In this document: one piece after another, positions 1-11,484 of the stretch | Layout: each line of letters begins with the position of its first letter | Numbering within the stretch: the first letter of the stretch is position 1 | Source: Lewinella sp. 4G2 | GTDB lineage: Bacteria > Bacteroidota > Bacteroidia > Chitinophagales > Saprospiraceae | Direction: 5' to 3' | Assembly: GCF_001625015.1 (NCBI RefSeq) | Contig: NZ_LVWJ02000014.1 | Location: 2,852,001-2,916,000 of the forward strand | Length of the DNA stretch: 64,000 bases | Program-made: the position numbers and the translations under genes | The notes under the pieces: model-generated | Told to the model about the DNA's origin: nothing | The model's input: only the letters and a program-made list of their open reading frames with translations | Database searches by the model: none

Positions 1-1
1 C

Positions 2-1069
2 GCTAGTTTAGAAATGGAGATTCATCAGCTGGTGTACGCCACTAATTTTTCTGGAAGCCCTCTTAATACTACCACATTTCATGAGTACACCTTCATTAAT
101 CGTGGCCAGGAAGACTTAATTGATCTACACGTTGGGCAGTGGATGGATTTCGACTTAGGCTGCCCGAGCAATGATCGTTTTAATTCAGTGCCTGAGAATA
201 ATCTGTTTTACTATTACAATGATTCTGCAATCGAAACGCAGCAATGTTTTCAGATAGGTTCTACAACTACTGGCACAACCAGACCAGTGACGATTGTGCA
301 AATCCTAGATGGTCTAAAAGCTTATAATTCGGATTCTTCGGAAGTTGTGAACCGAGGTATGTCCAGTATTTCAGGGTACGGTAATGAAGGTTTCTCTACA
401 ACGCCAGTAGGTGCTGGACCTGCGCGTAATCCTACCCAGTATTACAACTTACTCACCGGAAAGTGGTCCGGAGGTGAACCGATCACGAGGGGAGGGCTAG
501 GTTTTCAAACGGAAGGGGATACGACTCGGTTTGCCTACGATGGAGGGCTGGACGCCAATGGCGTTCCGTGGCGCAATTGTAATCAACCAGATGGGAATAT
601 TACTATTGATCCTCGCGTAGTGATGAGTAGCGGTCCGGTAATCATGTCCCCGGGTACTTCAAACTCTCTCACGATTGCCGTGACTACAACGTTCAGAAAT
701 AACTATGATGGAGAGTGCCCAGACGAAGGACCTATCGTTCGATTAGCAGGAGTGGTGAAAAGAGTTTTTGATGAATTTTGCGCAAGTTCTATCTCTACGA
801 GCGCCGACCCCCAACCCGCCACAGTCCTCCAACTATCCGTATACCCAAACCCTACCCACGGGCGAATTAATTTCGATCTACCGGTGGGCAGCTCCATCCA
901 GTCCCTGCAATTATTCAATGCTGCCGGGCAACGCGTCGCAACGATGCAAGGGAACGGGCCAACGTTGAGTTACGATACTAAGGCGAATGGCTTGCCGGCG
1001 GGGCTGTATCATTACCTGGTAAGGACTGGAGATGGGCGGTCTGGTAGTGGACGGGTGGTTGTTCGGTAG
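2..1069 (+). CDS. T9SS-sorted secreted protein, 5' end beyond window
   Basis: The reading frame is open from base 2, so the gene starts outside the window; the first internal ATG is at 14. The C-terminal ~80 residues form a type A T9SS sorting domain: a YPNPT motif, a beta-rich stretch and a terminal GRVVVR. Such proteins are exported by Sec, then by the type IX system, and cleaved or anchored at the surface. The body closely resembles the second half of the protein at 5248-7002 (shared EIHQLV/EVHQLV, a DLH-G-W-D-DLGC block and a G-P-FAYDGG-like block), so the two are paralogues. No catalytic domain was recognised. Confidence 0.85.
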   Translation, partial: ASLEMEIHQLVYATNFSGSPLNTTTFHEYTFINRGQEDLIDLHVGQWMDFDLGCPSNDRFNSVPENNLFYYYNDSAIETQQCFQIGSTTTGTTRPVTIVQILDGLKAYNSDSSEVVNRGMSSISGYGNEGFSTTPVGAGPARNPTQYYNLLTGKWSGGEPITRGGLGFQTEGDTTRFAYDGGLDANGVPWRNCNQPDGNITIDPRVVMSSGPVIMSPGTSNSLTIAVTTTFRNNYDGECPDEGPIVRLAGVVKRVFDEFCASSISTSADPQPATVLQLSVYPNPTHGRINFDLPVGSSIQSLQLFNAAGQRVATMQGNGPTLSYDTKANGLPAGLYHYLVRTGDGRSGSGRVVVR

Positions 1070-1311
1070 GGGGGTAGTTAGGATCTAGGCGAGAGCCGCA
1101 TTGACTGCTTTGAATTGGTCTCCTTGCTTTATGGATGCCAAAACTCATCCTTTCCAGTTCCCTTATTGGAGAGGGCTTGAGTTAGTCTAAGGGCTCCGGA
1201 AGTAACGCTTCTTCTACCCGCCCTAAGCTGCAAATAAGCAAAAAGGACACCAGGGGTTTATAAACATAGGCTGTCCGTAGCATTACTCTCCGGATTTCTG
1301 GGGTACTGCCG

Positions 1312-2088
1312 CTAATCTGGCAAGATAAACCTTCCCCTAACCGTGCGCTCAAAAGTGTTGGGCCTTTGACCTAGGGGTATCGAACAGAAAGCTATTTCAG
1401 TGCCGCCCTCTACTCTGCTTACGTAGACGTCCTGAAATTCTCGTGTATTGAAGAAATTGGTCCCTACCACGGTAACGGTAACAAATTTACCACGTGGGTC
1501 GTCACGCAGGAGAAAGTCATCGTCGGTGGTCTGGAAAATCCCATTGGTTGGCTTTCGGGGGAATTCGAATGTCATATAATTTCTATCACAGTTGGCAGTA
1601 ATGACATACAGTTCGCCATTCCTATCGAGAGCCCCAGTTACTGAAGGAGCGTTTCCGTTGCAATCAAAGGGGCTAAAATTGCTTCTTATAGAGTTATTAG
1701 CCAACGTACAGGGCAGCTCGAAGACAGGGGAGATGAGGTTAAAGGCAATTTCTTCGCTGGTGCCATAAAGCTCATCCGTAGCTACGATGATTCGTAGGAA
1801 ATTGTCTCCGTCATCAGGGCCAGTGAAAAGTACACGGTTTTCTCCCGTCGCGGGGAGAATAATTTGTCGGAAGGTGGAGTAAGACTGAGTGGGTTTGCGA
1901 TACTCAACGGTTATAATTTGCACCTCTTCCGACGTGCCAGGATCATACGTGAGTAAGACGCCGTCATCCGTATTTTCAACGGAAGTAATGGTTGGGACGG
2001 GTGGAGCGTAGCCATCCGAAAAGTAGCCGCAACTGGAAATAAGAAGAAGGGCAAAAAGAACGGATAGGGTAGTGTAAAAGGATTTCAT
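1312..2088 (-). CDS. Lipoprotein, function unknown
   Basis: 258 residues with a lipoprotein signal: a hydrophobic stretch ending in LLISSC, so Cys20 would be lipidated and the protein tethered to a membrane. Residues ~30-110 look like a fibronectin type III-like beta sandwich (PTITSVENTDDGVLLTY). The rest is beta-rich with four cysteines and no recognised family. It is the last gene of a minus-strand run, starting 12 nt after the beta-barrel gene at 2101-2742, so co-transcription is likely. Function cannot be assigned. Confidence 0.75.
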   Translation of the reverse strand: MKSFYTTLSVLFALLLISSCGYFSDGYAPPVPTITSVENTDDGVLLTYDPGTSEEVQIITVEYRKPTQSYSTFRQIILPATGENRVLFTGPDDGDNFLRIIVATDELYGTSEEIAFNLISPVFELPCTLANNSIRSNFSPFDCNGNAPSVTGALDRNGELYVITANCDRNYMTFEFPRKPTNGIFQTTDDDFLLRDDPRGKFVTVTVVGTNFFNTREFQDVYVSRVEGGTEIAFCSIPLGQRPNTFERTVRGRFILPD

Positions 2089-2100
2089 GGGGAAAGGGGC

Positions 2101-2742
2101 TTAAAATAGGTAAGTGAAACCGAGGCCAGTGTTCCAGAAGGCAAAAGTGGATAGTCCGTATGTATACCCATAGGTGCGTACCACGTTGGCGTAAAAGGTG
2201 TATTTCCCGTCTGACAAATATTCTAAACCACCGCCTATACCGGCTGAAGCACCCATATCACCGCCCGTTAAACTTTCATCTGCCCCAGCGCTAAGGACAT
2301 TTTCTGCGAAGTAGCCAATCTTACCTTGTAACTCCACGATCCCATAGGGTCTGAAAACGCTTTTACGCCATGGCCGAACCAAAGCTTGGCCACCCATGAC
2401 CACGTAACCAGCAAATTCGTTGATCTCCCGCGTACCAACAAATATGTCATTGTCATTAGTATTGGTTAGAGGATCCCTGCCAACGTAGTACCCAATATTG
2501 ACCGTGTCTTCTTGCGGAATGAAGTATTCAACGCCCACAAAACCGCGGCGTTGGAAAAGTTGATCCGTATCTCCGAAGGATCGCGTCAGGCGGAGGCTCG
2601 GGCTGGCATTGAAGCGGTACCCTAAGTTGCCCGTGGGTTTATTGATGCCGAGTTCTAACCCCCACTCATTCTGACCTTCGGCGGATGAGGACAGGCCAAT
2701 GAGAAGCCCGAAGGCTAGAAAAAAATTAACAAAGTACCGCAT
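2101..2742 (-). CDS. Outer-membrane beta-barrel-like protein
   Basis: 213 residues when started at the ATG at 2742. That start gives a clean signal peptide (MRYFVNFFLAFGLLIGLSSS) with cleavage near AEGQ; a longer frame to 2847 exists but would bury the signal and overlap the upstream gene. The mature part alternates hydrophobic and polar residues, is glycine and aromatic rich, and ends in YLF, as expected for an outer-membrane barrel with a terminal aromatic residue. It lies 25 nt after the gene at 2768-4315 and 12 nt before the lipoprotein, within a probable operon. The barrel call rests on sequence pattern only. Confidence 0.7.
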   Translation of the reverse strand: MRYFVNFFLAFGLLIGLSSSAEGQNEWGLELGINKPTGNLGYRFNASPSLRLTRSFGDTDQLFQRRGFVGVEYFIPQEDTVNIGYYVGRDPLTNTNDNDIFVGTREINEFAGYVVMGGQALVRPWRKSVFRPYGIVELQGKIGYFAENVLSAGADESLTGGDMGASAGIGGGLEYLSDGKYTFYANVVRTYGYTYGLSTFAFWNTGLGFTYLF

Positions 2743-2767
2743 GGTATAGCGAATTATATGTTGGGTG

Positions 2768-4315
2768 TTATTGAAGCTCGATTCGGTGAATAGCCGCCTT
2801 GTTCTTCCCAATAAAATTGTACGTGTAAATCCGTGATTTGTCCTCACTAAGTGTAGCGGTCAATGGGTAAATCATGTTGCGCTGCCCGCCTTTTTCACCA
2901 TAAACGAGGTGTTCGCGCGGTGTACCGTCCGGTGTGATGGTAACTAAGCGGCCGCAGGTGACGCTCATAGGATGAGCTTTATAAGGTTCTTTAGAAAATC
3001 GGTTGCGGTTTTTTGGGGTGTCAACAAAGGAAAGGTAAAGAGCTCCATCGACGGCTGACACCTTAACCGTGTTCAAGCCTAACGACCAGGGCGCGTAGGT
3101 TGCGTGCATTGGGATCGTTTGAATATAGTTTACTTCGCCATCGGGTAATACGTGGGCTGCGGTAATATTTTTAGCGGTGTAAATATTATAAATTCTATTG
3201 CCGGACGTTACTTCTTGCGAATATCTCTGCAGGCCGAGGATAAACATGCTGCCATCGGGTTCGTGGATGAGATGATTTGGTCTAAGCCAATCCGTAAGGT
3301 CTTCTAAATCATCAGCGTTACCATCCCCTCCATTAGATTTTTTTAATCCGTAGCCGCTTTCGGATAATGCAAAGGGAATAATTATCTCCTTCGTTTTTTC
3401 AGTTGTTGCCAGGTCAAAGTCCATGACGTAATAACCAAGCGAAGTATTGGGTCCGTAGGCTCCATATATTGTCAGGGTGTTTTTTTCATCATTTACACTC
3501 CATATGCCACTTCGTTTATCCCCCCGGTCTAATTTATATGGAGTTCGACTCGGAGTAGAGCCATCCTTATAGATTTGGTAAATCACCTCGATGCCTTTCG
3601 GATTTTTGTTGCGTGCTGTCTTTTCTGCTTCTTCCTTCAGGTACATTACGATGGTGCCATCGTTTTTGAGTATTTCTACGCCAAGCCTTAGTTCGCCACT
3701 GGGGCTTACGGGGAGGTCTGGTTCAAGAGTGGTGGTTACCTTGAGATCGTTGTCAAAATGCTCAATGATGACTTTTCCGTTTTCATTTTTTTTCTCTGGA
3801 TCATAGATGGTCTGAACGGCGAGTAATGATTCATTATCCGATGTCAATACTTTCCAAGTACCATTTGCTTTACCCTTTAATCCGGGTAATTTTGACATCA
3901 GTTTCAGCTTGCCTTTTGGTTTAAGGCTAACCGTATCGTATTCTTGGCCAAAGAGGTATGCAGTTTTGTCTTTCTTGTTGAAGAAGTAGCTGAATATGTA
4001 GAGACCGCCATTGAAAATTTTCGTATTGTGATAGGACATCGGTTTGCCCTCGTACTCAAACGTTATTGGAACAGAGGTGCCATCTCCAGTTTTATCATCG
4101 TATTTTATGAGCGTGTAACCTTTACCAACTTTTTTATTGTTTAGATTAACGGTGACGATAAACCGCGCATCTCCAAGTTCTAAAGTATTAGTTCTCGGAT
4201 AACTAATTCCTTGCACTTCAAATGGCGCACTTCGCTTTGAGGTTAGCCTTTCAGCCTGCCCAAAAGATGAAGAGACTGTTGTCAACAGGATTAGCATGGT
4301 TAAAAAGAAGCGCAT
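2768..4315 (-). CDS. Secreted protein of unknown function
   Basis: 515 residues from the ATG at 4315, which gives the signal peptide MRFFLTMLILLTTVSSSFGQ; a frame extends upstream to 4354 without a better start. The mature protein is rich in beta strands, Lys, Asp and Gly, with stretches such as LIKYDDKTGDGT that suggest a beta-propeller or similar all-beta fold. No T9SS tail is present. It resembles in length and style the protein at 40305-41822 (signal peptide, KKK-rich early segment, long all-beta body), but homology between the two was not established. It is the second gene of the minus-strand cluster. Confidence 0.65.
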   Translation of the reverse strand: MRFFLTMLILLTTVSSSFGQAERLTSKRSAPFEVQGISYPRTNTLELGDARFIVTVNLNNKKVGKGYTLIKYDDKTGDGTSVPITFEYEGKPMSYHNTKIFNGGLYIFSYFFNKKDKTAYLFGQEYDTVSLKPKGKLKLMSKLPGLKGKANGTWKVLTSDNESLLAVQTIYDPEKKNENGKVIIEHFDNDLKVTTTLEPDLPVSPSGELRLGVEILKNDGTIVMYLKEEAEKTARNKNPKGIEVIYQIYKDGSTPSRTPYKLDRGDKRSGIWSVNDEKNTLTIYGAYGPNTSLGYYVMDFDLATTEKTKEIIIPFALSESGYGLKKSNGGDGNADDLEDLTDWLRPNHLIHEPDGSMFILGLQRYSQEVTSGNRIYNIYTAKNITAAHVLPDGEVNYIQTIPMHATYAPWSLGLNTVKVSAVDGALYLSFVDTPKNRNRFSKEPYKAHPMSVTCGRLVTITPDGTPREHLVYGEKGGQRNMIYPLTATLSEDKSRIYTYNFIGKNKAAIHRIELQ

Positions 4316-4380
4316 AAACGATAGGAGTTTAATGAAGTTATGGTTGTTTGGCAAAGGTTAAAATTTAAGATCCTTGCGCA

Positions 4381-5004
4381 CTAAAATTCGTACCCGGCGC
4401 GGACCAACACCAGGCCTGCGACATTAAAGGGCTCATCGTCTTGAGTGAGCCTTGCGTATTCGATCTTAAATTCATCGCTGTGGATTACAAAGGCGGACGC
4501 AATTTCCCCCTCCAAAAAAGCACGGCCCCCTAGCGGTAGCCGGTAACCGTAGCTTAAGGAGAACGTGGATACGTTTAAGCCATCCCGACCAAATGCATCA
4601 AAGCTTTGGTTGATGTAACTGATAGTGTTAAAAGTGCCTCGGTTCCCCTGCTTGTGGTACCATCGGGCATCAATTTGGAAGGTAAATCCGCCGTCAGTCT
4701 CCCATGGGTAAAGGTCCTCATCCTCGAAGCCAAATACAAGCTGGTCCAATATATTCGGTTGATAATCTCCAATCCTCGGTCCAACCAATAGGGCTATCGA
4801 GCCGAGCCCGCCTACGTAGTATTCAAAGCCCACCAAAGCTTCACCGGTGTAGATACTGGTAAGGTCCACTTTAGCGGCACCAAACGCATTGGCTACGGTG
4901 CCATCGTCAAAAACATCGTCAAAGTCGTCCTGAGCGGAAAGGGTAGGGTTGGCGCTAAGCAATAGAGCAAGCAGGGCAAAAAGCCCGGCGTAACGTAGTT
5001 TCAT
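4381..5004 (-). CDS. Outer-membrane beta-barrel-like protein
   Basis: 207 residues with a signal peptide ending at LSAQ. The mature protein starts with an acidic segment (DDFDDVFDDG). Alternating strands then contain many Tyr, Phe and Gly residues (FEYYVGGLGSIALLVGPRIG, SLSYGYRLPLGG) and end in AGYEF. A terminal Phe is typical of Bam-inserted barrels. It is the first gene of the 5004-to-1312 minus-strand cluster, 65 nt ahead of the next gene, so the cluster promoter probably lies upstream of 5004; a weak TACATTTA box occurs at 5030-5037. Confidence 0.7.
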   Translation of the reverse strand: MKLRYAGLFALLALLLSANPTLSAQDDFDDVFDDGTVANAFGAAKVDLTSIYTGEALVGFEYYVGGLGSIALLVGPRIGDYQPNILDQLVFGFEDEDLYPWETDGGFTFQIDARWYHKQGNRGTFNTISYINQSFDAFGRDGLNVSTFSLSYGYRLPLGGRAFLEGEIASAFVIHSDEFKIEYARLTQDDEPFNVAGLVLVRAGYEF

Positions 5005-5247
5005 TTTGGGGTAGGGGTTTATTTCGCGGTAAATGTAACACTTCTTTCACGGGGTGGCAGTTGATGTGGTACCACGTAAAGAAGAGTGGTGCATTTCGCA
5101 TTTTGCTGGTCTAAGATTCAATAACCAGCTGAAAATAGCTTGTTGAAATTTAGTCGCCCAGAGTACTTGACAAATAATCCAAGTCACAATTGCCTCTATC
5201 CTCGATATCTTGAGATCACCCGTTATATCAAAACACCCATTAATTAA

Positions 5248-7002
5248 ATGCACCCCCAAAAACTCCTCCTCCTCCCCCTAACCGCACTCTGTCTCTACCT
5301 CGCACCCGCGGCAGCGCAAAATTGTGAGCCTGGAACGACGAGTAACGATTCCCTGAAAAATAACCATCTGGAAATTACCGTAGGGCAAGCCGGGGAACTC
5401 TTCCCAACCGGCGAAAACGGTGGCTTTATCGTAAACCCTACGGCGGAAAACACCGTGCCCTACAACGTCATGAGCCGGGCGGGGCTCTGGATCGGGGCGC
5501 GGGACGCCGCTGGAGCATTACAAGTCTCGTCGGTAACCTACGGGCCATTCAACGATAACCGGAATTTCCAGCCAGGACCGGTGTACGATGACCCCACCCA
5601 GACCGCCGCAAATTGTGGCTTTTGGAATCGCCACTTTAAAGTGTCCCAGGATGAAATCACGGCCGTGCGCCGGTCCTTTTTGGCCGGGACGCTGCGACGC
5701 GAGGACGTCCCCACGAACATCCTCGGCTGGCCCGCTACCGAAAATCCGTACTTCGAAGAAACCTGGGGCGCCTCCCTGCCCGACGCAACGACCGGAATGG
5801 CGCCCTTCTATGATGAAGATCTGGACGGCATCTACGACCCCCTCGCCGGCGACTACCCGGATTTCTGCGGTGGCCAGGCCCTCTACAGCGTCTTCAACGA
5901 CATGACGCTGCGCACGGGAAATGATACTCCACCGCTGGGAATTGAGGTCCACCAACTCGTACGGATCACTGAGGGGCGGGACGATATTTTCGCGCAAACC
6001 GTACTGGTCGATTACTTGATTGTCAACAAGTCCCTGGAAACTAAACTTGACCTCCACGCCGGGCTCTGGATCGATCCCGACCTCGGCTGTTTTAATAACG
6101 ACCTGGCCAGCACCCTGCCCGCCGAAAACCTCCTCTACGTCTACAACGATTCCCCCGACGAAGGCACCAGCTGCCCCAGCGGCCTCACCCCCACGGGCGT
6201 AGATGCCCCGGCGCTGGTGGTAAAAATGCTTAGCGGATTCATCACGCCCGTTTTTGATGACGACGGTTTCCTCATTGGCGAAGAAGACCTTCAACTAACC
6301 TCACTCGCGGGCTACATCAGCGCCGCTTTCGGCAGCCCGCCGCCGGGAATGCTCCTCCTCAACACGCCGGAACGACAGTACAATGTCCTGCGCGGCAGCT
6401 GGCCCGACGGCTCATCCATCGGCCGCAGTGGCAACGGGTTCGATAACCAGGGCGCCCCCACCAGCTACCTGTACGACGGTGGCGACACCCCCGCGGGAAC
6501 CCCCTGGAAAGGCTGCGCCCCCAACGATTTTTTCCTCGACCACCGTTACCTCGCAGCTTCAGGGCCCACATTCGTGGAGCCCGGCGGCGTAAAAACCCTC
6601 TCCTTCGCCCTGGCGGTAACGAAAGGGGTAGAATACGCGAATGATTGCCCCGTGGAGGATCAAATCTTGGAGGTCTCCTCCGCCCTCGAAGGAATCGGAG
6701 AAGCCTTCCGTACCTGCGAACTCCCCGTCAGCACCAACACCGACGTCGTTTTGGCCAATACCAAACTCCGCGTCTTCCCCAACCCAACCCGCAACCGCCT
6801 CAACTTCGAACTCCCCCAAGACGAGAAAATAAAACGCCTCACCCTCTACACCGCCACCGGCCAACGACTAGTGACAAATGCACCCAGCGAAAACTTCCTA
6901 AGTATCGACCTCTCCACCCACCAACTCCCCGCCGGCCTCCTCATCTACCACCTCCAAACGGAAGGCGGCGAAGTAAAAACCGGCAAGGTGGTACTGCTAT
7001 GA
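5248..7002 (+). CDS. T9SS-sorted secreted protein
   Basis: 584 residues with a signal peptide (LLLLPLTALCLYLAPAAAQ) and a C-terminal type A T9SS sorting domain starting near VFPNPTRNRLNFELP and ending GKVVLL. The central region is shared with the truncated protein at the left edge, including EVHQLVRI, LDLHAGLWIDPDLGC and SYLYDGGDTPAGTPWKGC. The segment DEDLDGIYDPLAGDYPD looks like a calcium-binding Asp-rich loop. No enzyme fold was recognised. Copy 1 of the dispersed 17-base repeat (5302-5317) encodes APAAA within the signal peptide. A strong hairpin follows the stop codon at 7046-7090. Confidence 0.85.
   Translation: MHPQKLLLLPLTALCLYLAPAAAQNCEPGTTSNDSLKNNHLEITVGQAGELFPTGENGGFIVNPTAENTVPYNVMSRAGLWIGARDAAGALQVSSVTYGPFNDNRNFQPGPVYDDPTQTAANCGFWNRHFKVSQDEITAVRRSFLAGTLRREDVPTNILGWPATENPYFEETWGASLPDATTGMAPFYDEDLDGIYDPLAGDYPDFCGGQALYSVFNDMTLRTGNDTPPLGIEVHQLVRITEGRDDIFAQTVLVDYLIVNKSLETKLDLHAGLWIDPDLGCFNNDLASTLPAENLLYVYNDSPDEGTSCPSGLTPTGVDAPALVVKMLSGFITPVFDDDGFLIGEEDLQLTSLAGYISAAFGSPPPGMLLLNTPERQYNVLRGSWPDGSSIGRSGNGFDNQGAPTSYLYDGGDTPAGTPWKGCAPNDFFLDHRYLAASGPTFVEPGGVKTLSFALAVTKGVEYANDCPVEDQILEVSSALEGIGEAFRTCELPVSTNTDVVLANTKLRVFPNPTRNRLNFELPQDEKIKRLTLYTATGQRLVTNAPSENFLSIDLSTHQLPAGLLIYHLQTEGGEVKTGKVVLL
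5302..5317 (-). repeat. Dispersed 17-base repeat, copy 1 (16 of 17 bases)
   Basis: Reverse orientation of GGCGCTGCCGC(A/G)GGTGC, lacking one end base. It lies inside the signal peptide codons of the T9SS protein and is read APAAA (residues 19-23). Confidence 0.75.
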
Positions 7003-7045
7003 GGCGGTATTTGACACAAACGATCACGGTAGTGATCATCATGAT

Positions 7046-7090
7046 AGCCCGGGATCAGTATTGACCGTAGGTCAAGACAGATCCCGGGCT
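7046..7090 (+). terminator. Nested hairpin, likely terminator
   Basis: Perfect arms AGCCCGGGATC (7046-7056) and GATCCCGGGCT (7080-7090) enclose a second hairpin, TTGACC/GGTCAA (7061-7075). It sits 43 nt after the stop of the T9SS gene and upstream of the convergent peptidase gene. No strong T-run follows, so termination is inferred. Immediately after it the 14-mer AAGATCCCACGTCT occurs twice (7091-7104 and 7112-7125), followed by short TCTAAAATCC repeats. Confidence 0.55.
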
Positions 7091-7155
7091 AAGATCCCAC
7101 GTCTTCCGGGCCAAGATCCCACGTCTAAAATCCAAAATCCAACCTCTAAAATCCC

Positions 7156-9333
<2,178 letters not shown>

Positions 9334-9429
9334 CGTGGCGAGTTTTACGGGAAGGGGAGTTCGTGACGTAAGGTAGGAAGTAATCCGGAGGAAAGAACGC
9401 GTGAAGTAGCCGAGCGTTGGGTCCGCGGA

Positions 9430-9460
9430 TTGGCCTAGTGTAGCTTGATAACTAGCTTTG
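9430..9460 (+). promoter_or_regulatory. Bacteroidota-type promoter, leaderless spacing
   Basis: TTG at 9430-9432, a 20-base spacer and TAGCTTTG at 9453-9460 match the Bacteroidota -33/-7 consensus (TTG, TAnnTTTG). The ATG of the next gene starts at 9465, only four bases after the box. Transcription would therefore begin at or next to the start codon. Confidence 0.6.
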
Positions 9461-9464
9461 CAAA

Positions 9465-10268
9465 ATGTTGAAAATTACGTTCGCCATTTTGCTGGCCACC
9501 GTCTTACTAACCTGCGGGCAAACCGTTGAGGAATCCCAAAACCAGGAAGCCGAAGTCGAAGCCTATTCGACCGATACCCTCGAGCACATCCTGGAGATCG
9601 GTGGCTACGACGTCGCCCACCTGGAACTGTACGACGACGGCCTCTTCGATTTACCCCTCCAAAAAATGGGCCCCTCCCACGTAGCCTGGCTGGCCGCCCT
9701 GCGGTGCGATACCTTCCTGTTGCGGAAAACCCTCGAAGACGGAGCCAACCCGAACCTCCACATGGAAGGTTACTGGACCGTCGAAGAAGCCGCCATGTGC
9801 GACAACGGCGTCGACCTCATCCGCATCCTCGAAGCCCACGACGTTACGATCTACCGGGACCTCTCCGAAACCGAAGACGTCGAAAACGAACCCCTCGTTA
9901 ACATCGCCCTCGTATCCGGCAACCTGGAAGTTGCGGATTACCTCCTCCGCAACGGCAGCACCCTCGACGAACGCGACCAACGCTACGGCCTCGGTTGTTC
10001 CGCCGCCCAGACCGCCAGGGATAGCGCAACGCTGGCCTTTCTCATCGAGCGCGGAGTCGACTACACGGAGCTCTGCAATTTCGACCGAAGTTTGCTCCAC
10101 AACGCGGTGCAACACGGGGCCCACAATTTTGTGGACTACCTGCTCAAGAACAAGCTGATCGATCCTGACATTAGGGATGAGGACGGCGACACCGCTTACG
10201 ACTACGCCGTCTACCAGGAAGACCAGGAAATGATGGACTTGCTGGAGACATATCTGCTGACGAACTAG
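9465..10268 (+). CDS. Ankyrin-repeat lipoprotein
   Basis: 267 residues with a lipobox (LLATVLLTCG), so Cys17 is probably lipidated. The mature part contains ankyrin-like helical repeats: ALRCDTFLLRKTLEDGANPNLH, VNIALVSGNLEVADYLLRNG and LLHNAVQHGAHNFVDYLL, with the family's typical G-N/H-L-x-V-x-x-L-L pattern. Ankyrin repeats mediate protein binding; the partner is unknown. It is followed after 61 nt by another lipoprotein gene on the same strand. Base 9465 is preceded by a good promoter with almost no leader. Confidence 0.8.
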   Translation: MLKITFAILLATVLLTCGQTVEESQNQEAEVEAYSTDTLEHILEIGGYDVAHLELYDDGLFDLPLQKMGPSHVAWLAALRCDTFLLRKTLEDGANPNLHMEGYWTVEEAAMCDNGVDLIRILEAHDVTIYRDLSETEDVENEPLVNIALVSGNLEVADYLLRNGSTLDERDQRYGLGCSAAQTARDSATLAFLIERGVDYTELCNFDRSLLHNAVQHGAHNFVDYLLKNKLIDPDIRDEDGDTAYDYAVYQEDQEMMDLLETYLLTN

Positions 10269-10329
10269 CACTTTTGCCAGACTGGGTCAGCCGCTCATTC
10301 AACTCATCTACCTACGCGACGATAATTGT

Positions 10330-11463
10330 ATGAAGCCTTACTTGCACTGTTGCCTTTACCTCGGTTTACTCCTGCTCCTTACCACCTGTACGGAAGAACA
10401 ACCGCCCGCTCCGCTGGACCGGGTTGGACTGGACGATACCACTTCAGCCGAACCTTACGCTGCTTTGGAAGTCACTACCAACGGAGTGGAGGGGATCCTG
10501 ATCAAGGTAGGGCGCGCTACAAAGGGTAGACCGGGGTACCAAATCGAGAATTTCGTTGAGTCCCGGTCGCGCGGTGCAGACTTCGCCACCGACCGAACCA
10601 TCACTTCAGCTGAGCTGGATTTGATTGCCGCTCACCTCGATACCGTGCTTACTCAGCTAACTTCCCACGGCGAAATACCTCTCAGGACGTTTCTTGTCGT
10701 CAGCGCCGAATACGAACAGGCGGGTTTAGGAGAAACACTGCGAAGGGACCTGCAGACTCGCTACCCCAAACTCACCGTACAAACCCTGACCCCCGCGTTG
10801 GAAACCAAGGCCAACTACCTGTCCATGCTTGGCCGTACGGATGTACCCATCAACGATTTCGCTCTGGTGGACATTGGGTCCAACCACTCTATCTTCTCTA
10901 CCTACGGCTATCCGGCTGATACCGAGGTGTCCGTGACCAGCTTGCCCTACGGAACGCGGTCCACTTACCGCATCGTCGACCCCTTGGGCGACCTGACTAT
11001 CAACCGAGCAAGCCAGCGCACCCGCATCGAACGGCTGGTGCGAGATAGTGTGGACATCAAGGTGAAATCCATCCTCCGGCAGCCTGCCTTTACCCAACGG
11101 GAAAAGGTAATGCTGATGGGTGGTTTTGTCTACAAGATCATTCGGGTACTGGATATCCCCCTTACTGGACGGCCCATTGACTTTAGCCGTGGCAGCGACG
11201 CAGAGCTACCCGCTAAGTTTCGTGCCCTGCTCGAAGTCTCCGCACCCGAACTGAAAAGAGGACCCAACTACAGCCGGGAAGAAATGTTTGCCGCACTCGT
11301 CCTGCTGGAATCGATTATGGATGAGTACAACGACGGGCAATCCACCTACTTCTTCGAGCGCAAGACCTGGCTCCCGGGGCTCATCCTCCACAATGTGCTG
11401 GAGGGAACGGGTAGCCAGGAGCCGGTGGCCCAGGAAAACCCCGCCGCTACGGATTTGAACTAG
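10330..11463 (+). CDS. Lipoprotein resembling Ppx/GppA phosphatases
   Basis: 377 residues with a lipobox LLTTC (Cys20). The body resembles the ASKHA/actin-like fold of exopolyphosphatase and pppGpp phosphatase: an early beta-turn segment (ALEVTTNGVEGILIKVG), a second phosphate-loop-like segment DFALVDIGSNHSIFS, and a later LMGGFVYKI segment in the place of the usual GG nucleotide motif. The usual DxGSNS and E-T-G-G signatures are altered. Family membership is inferred from motif order and spacing. A lipid-anchored, periplasmic member would be unusual because the known enzymes are cytoplasmic. It lies 21 nt upstream of the nucleoside hydrolase gene, so the two may be one transcript. Confidence 0.5.
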   Translation: MKPYLHCCLYLGLLLLLTTCTEEQPPAPLDRVGLDDTTSAEPYAALEVTTNGVEGILIKVGRATKGRPGYQIENFVESRSRGADFATDRTITSAELDLIAAHLDTVLTQLTSHGEIPLRTFLVVSAEYEQAGLGETLRRDLQTRYPKLTVQTLTPALETKANYLSMLGRTDVPINDFALVDIGSNHSIFSTYGYPADTEVSVTSLPYGTRSTYRIVDPLGDLTINRASQRTRIERLVRDSVDIKVKSILRQPAFTQREKVMLMGGFVYKIIRVLDIPLTGRPIDFSRGSDAELPAKFRALLEVSAPELKRGPNYSREEMFAALVLLESIMDEYNDGQSTYFFERKTWLPGLILHNVLEGTGSQEPVAQENPAATDLN

Positions 11464-11484
11464 TACTGGGGCAACGATATTGAA

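Noticed and set aside
5518..6294. 258-codon minus-strand frame opposite the T9SS gene
   Set aside because: Antisense shadow with no signal or domain; the plus-strand frame is supported by homology with the left-edge gene.
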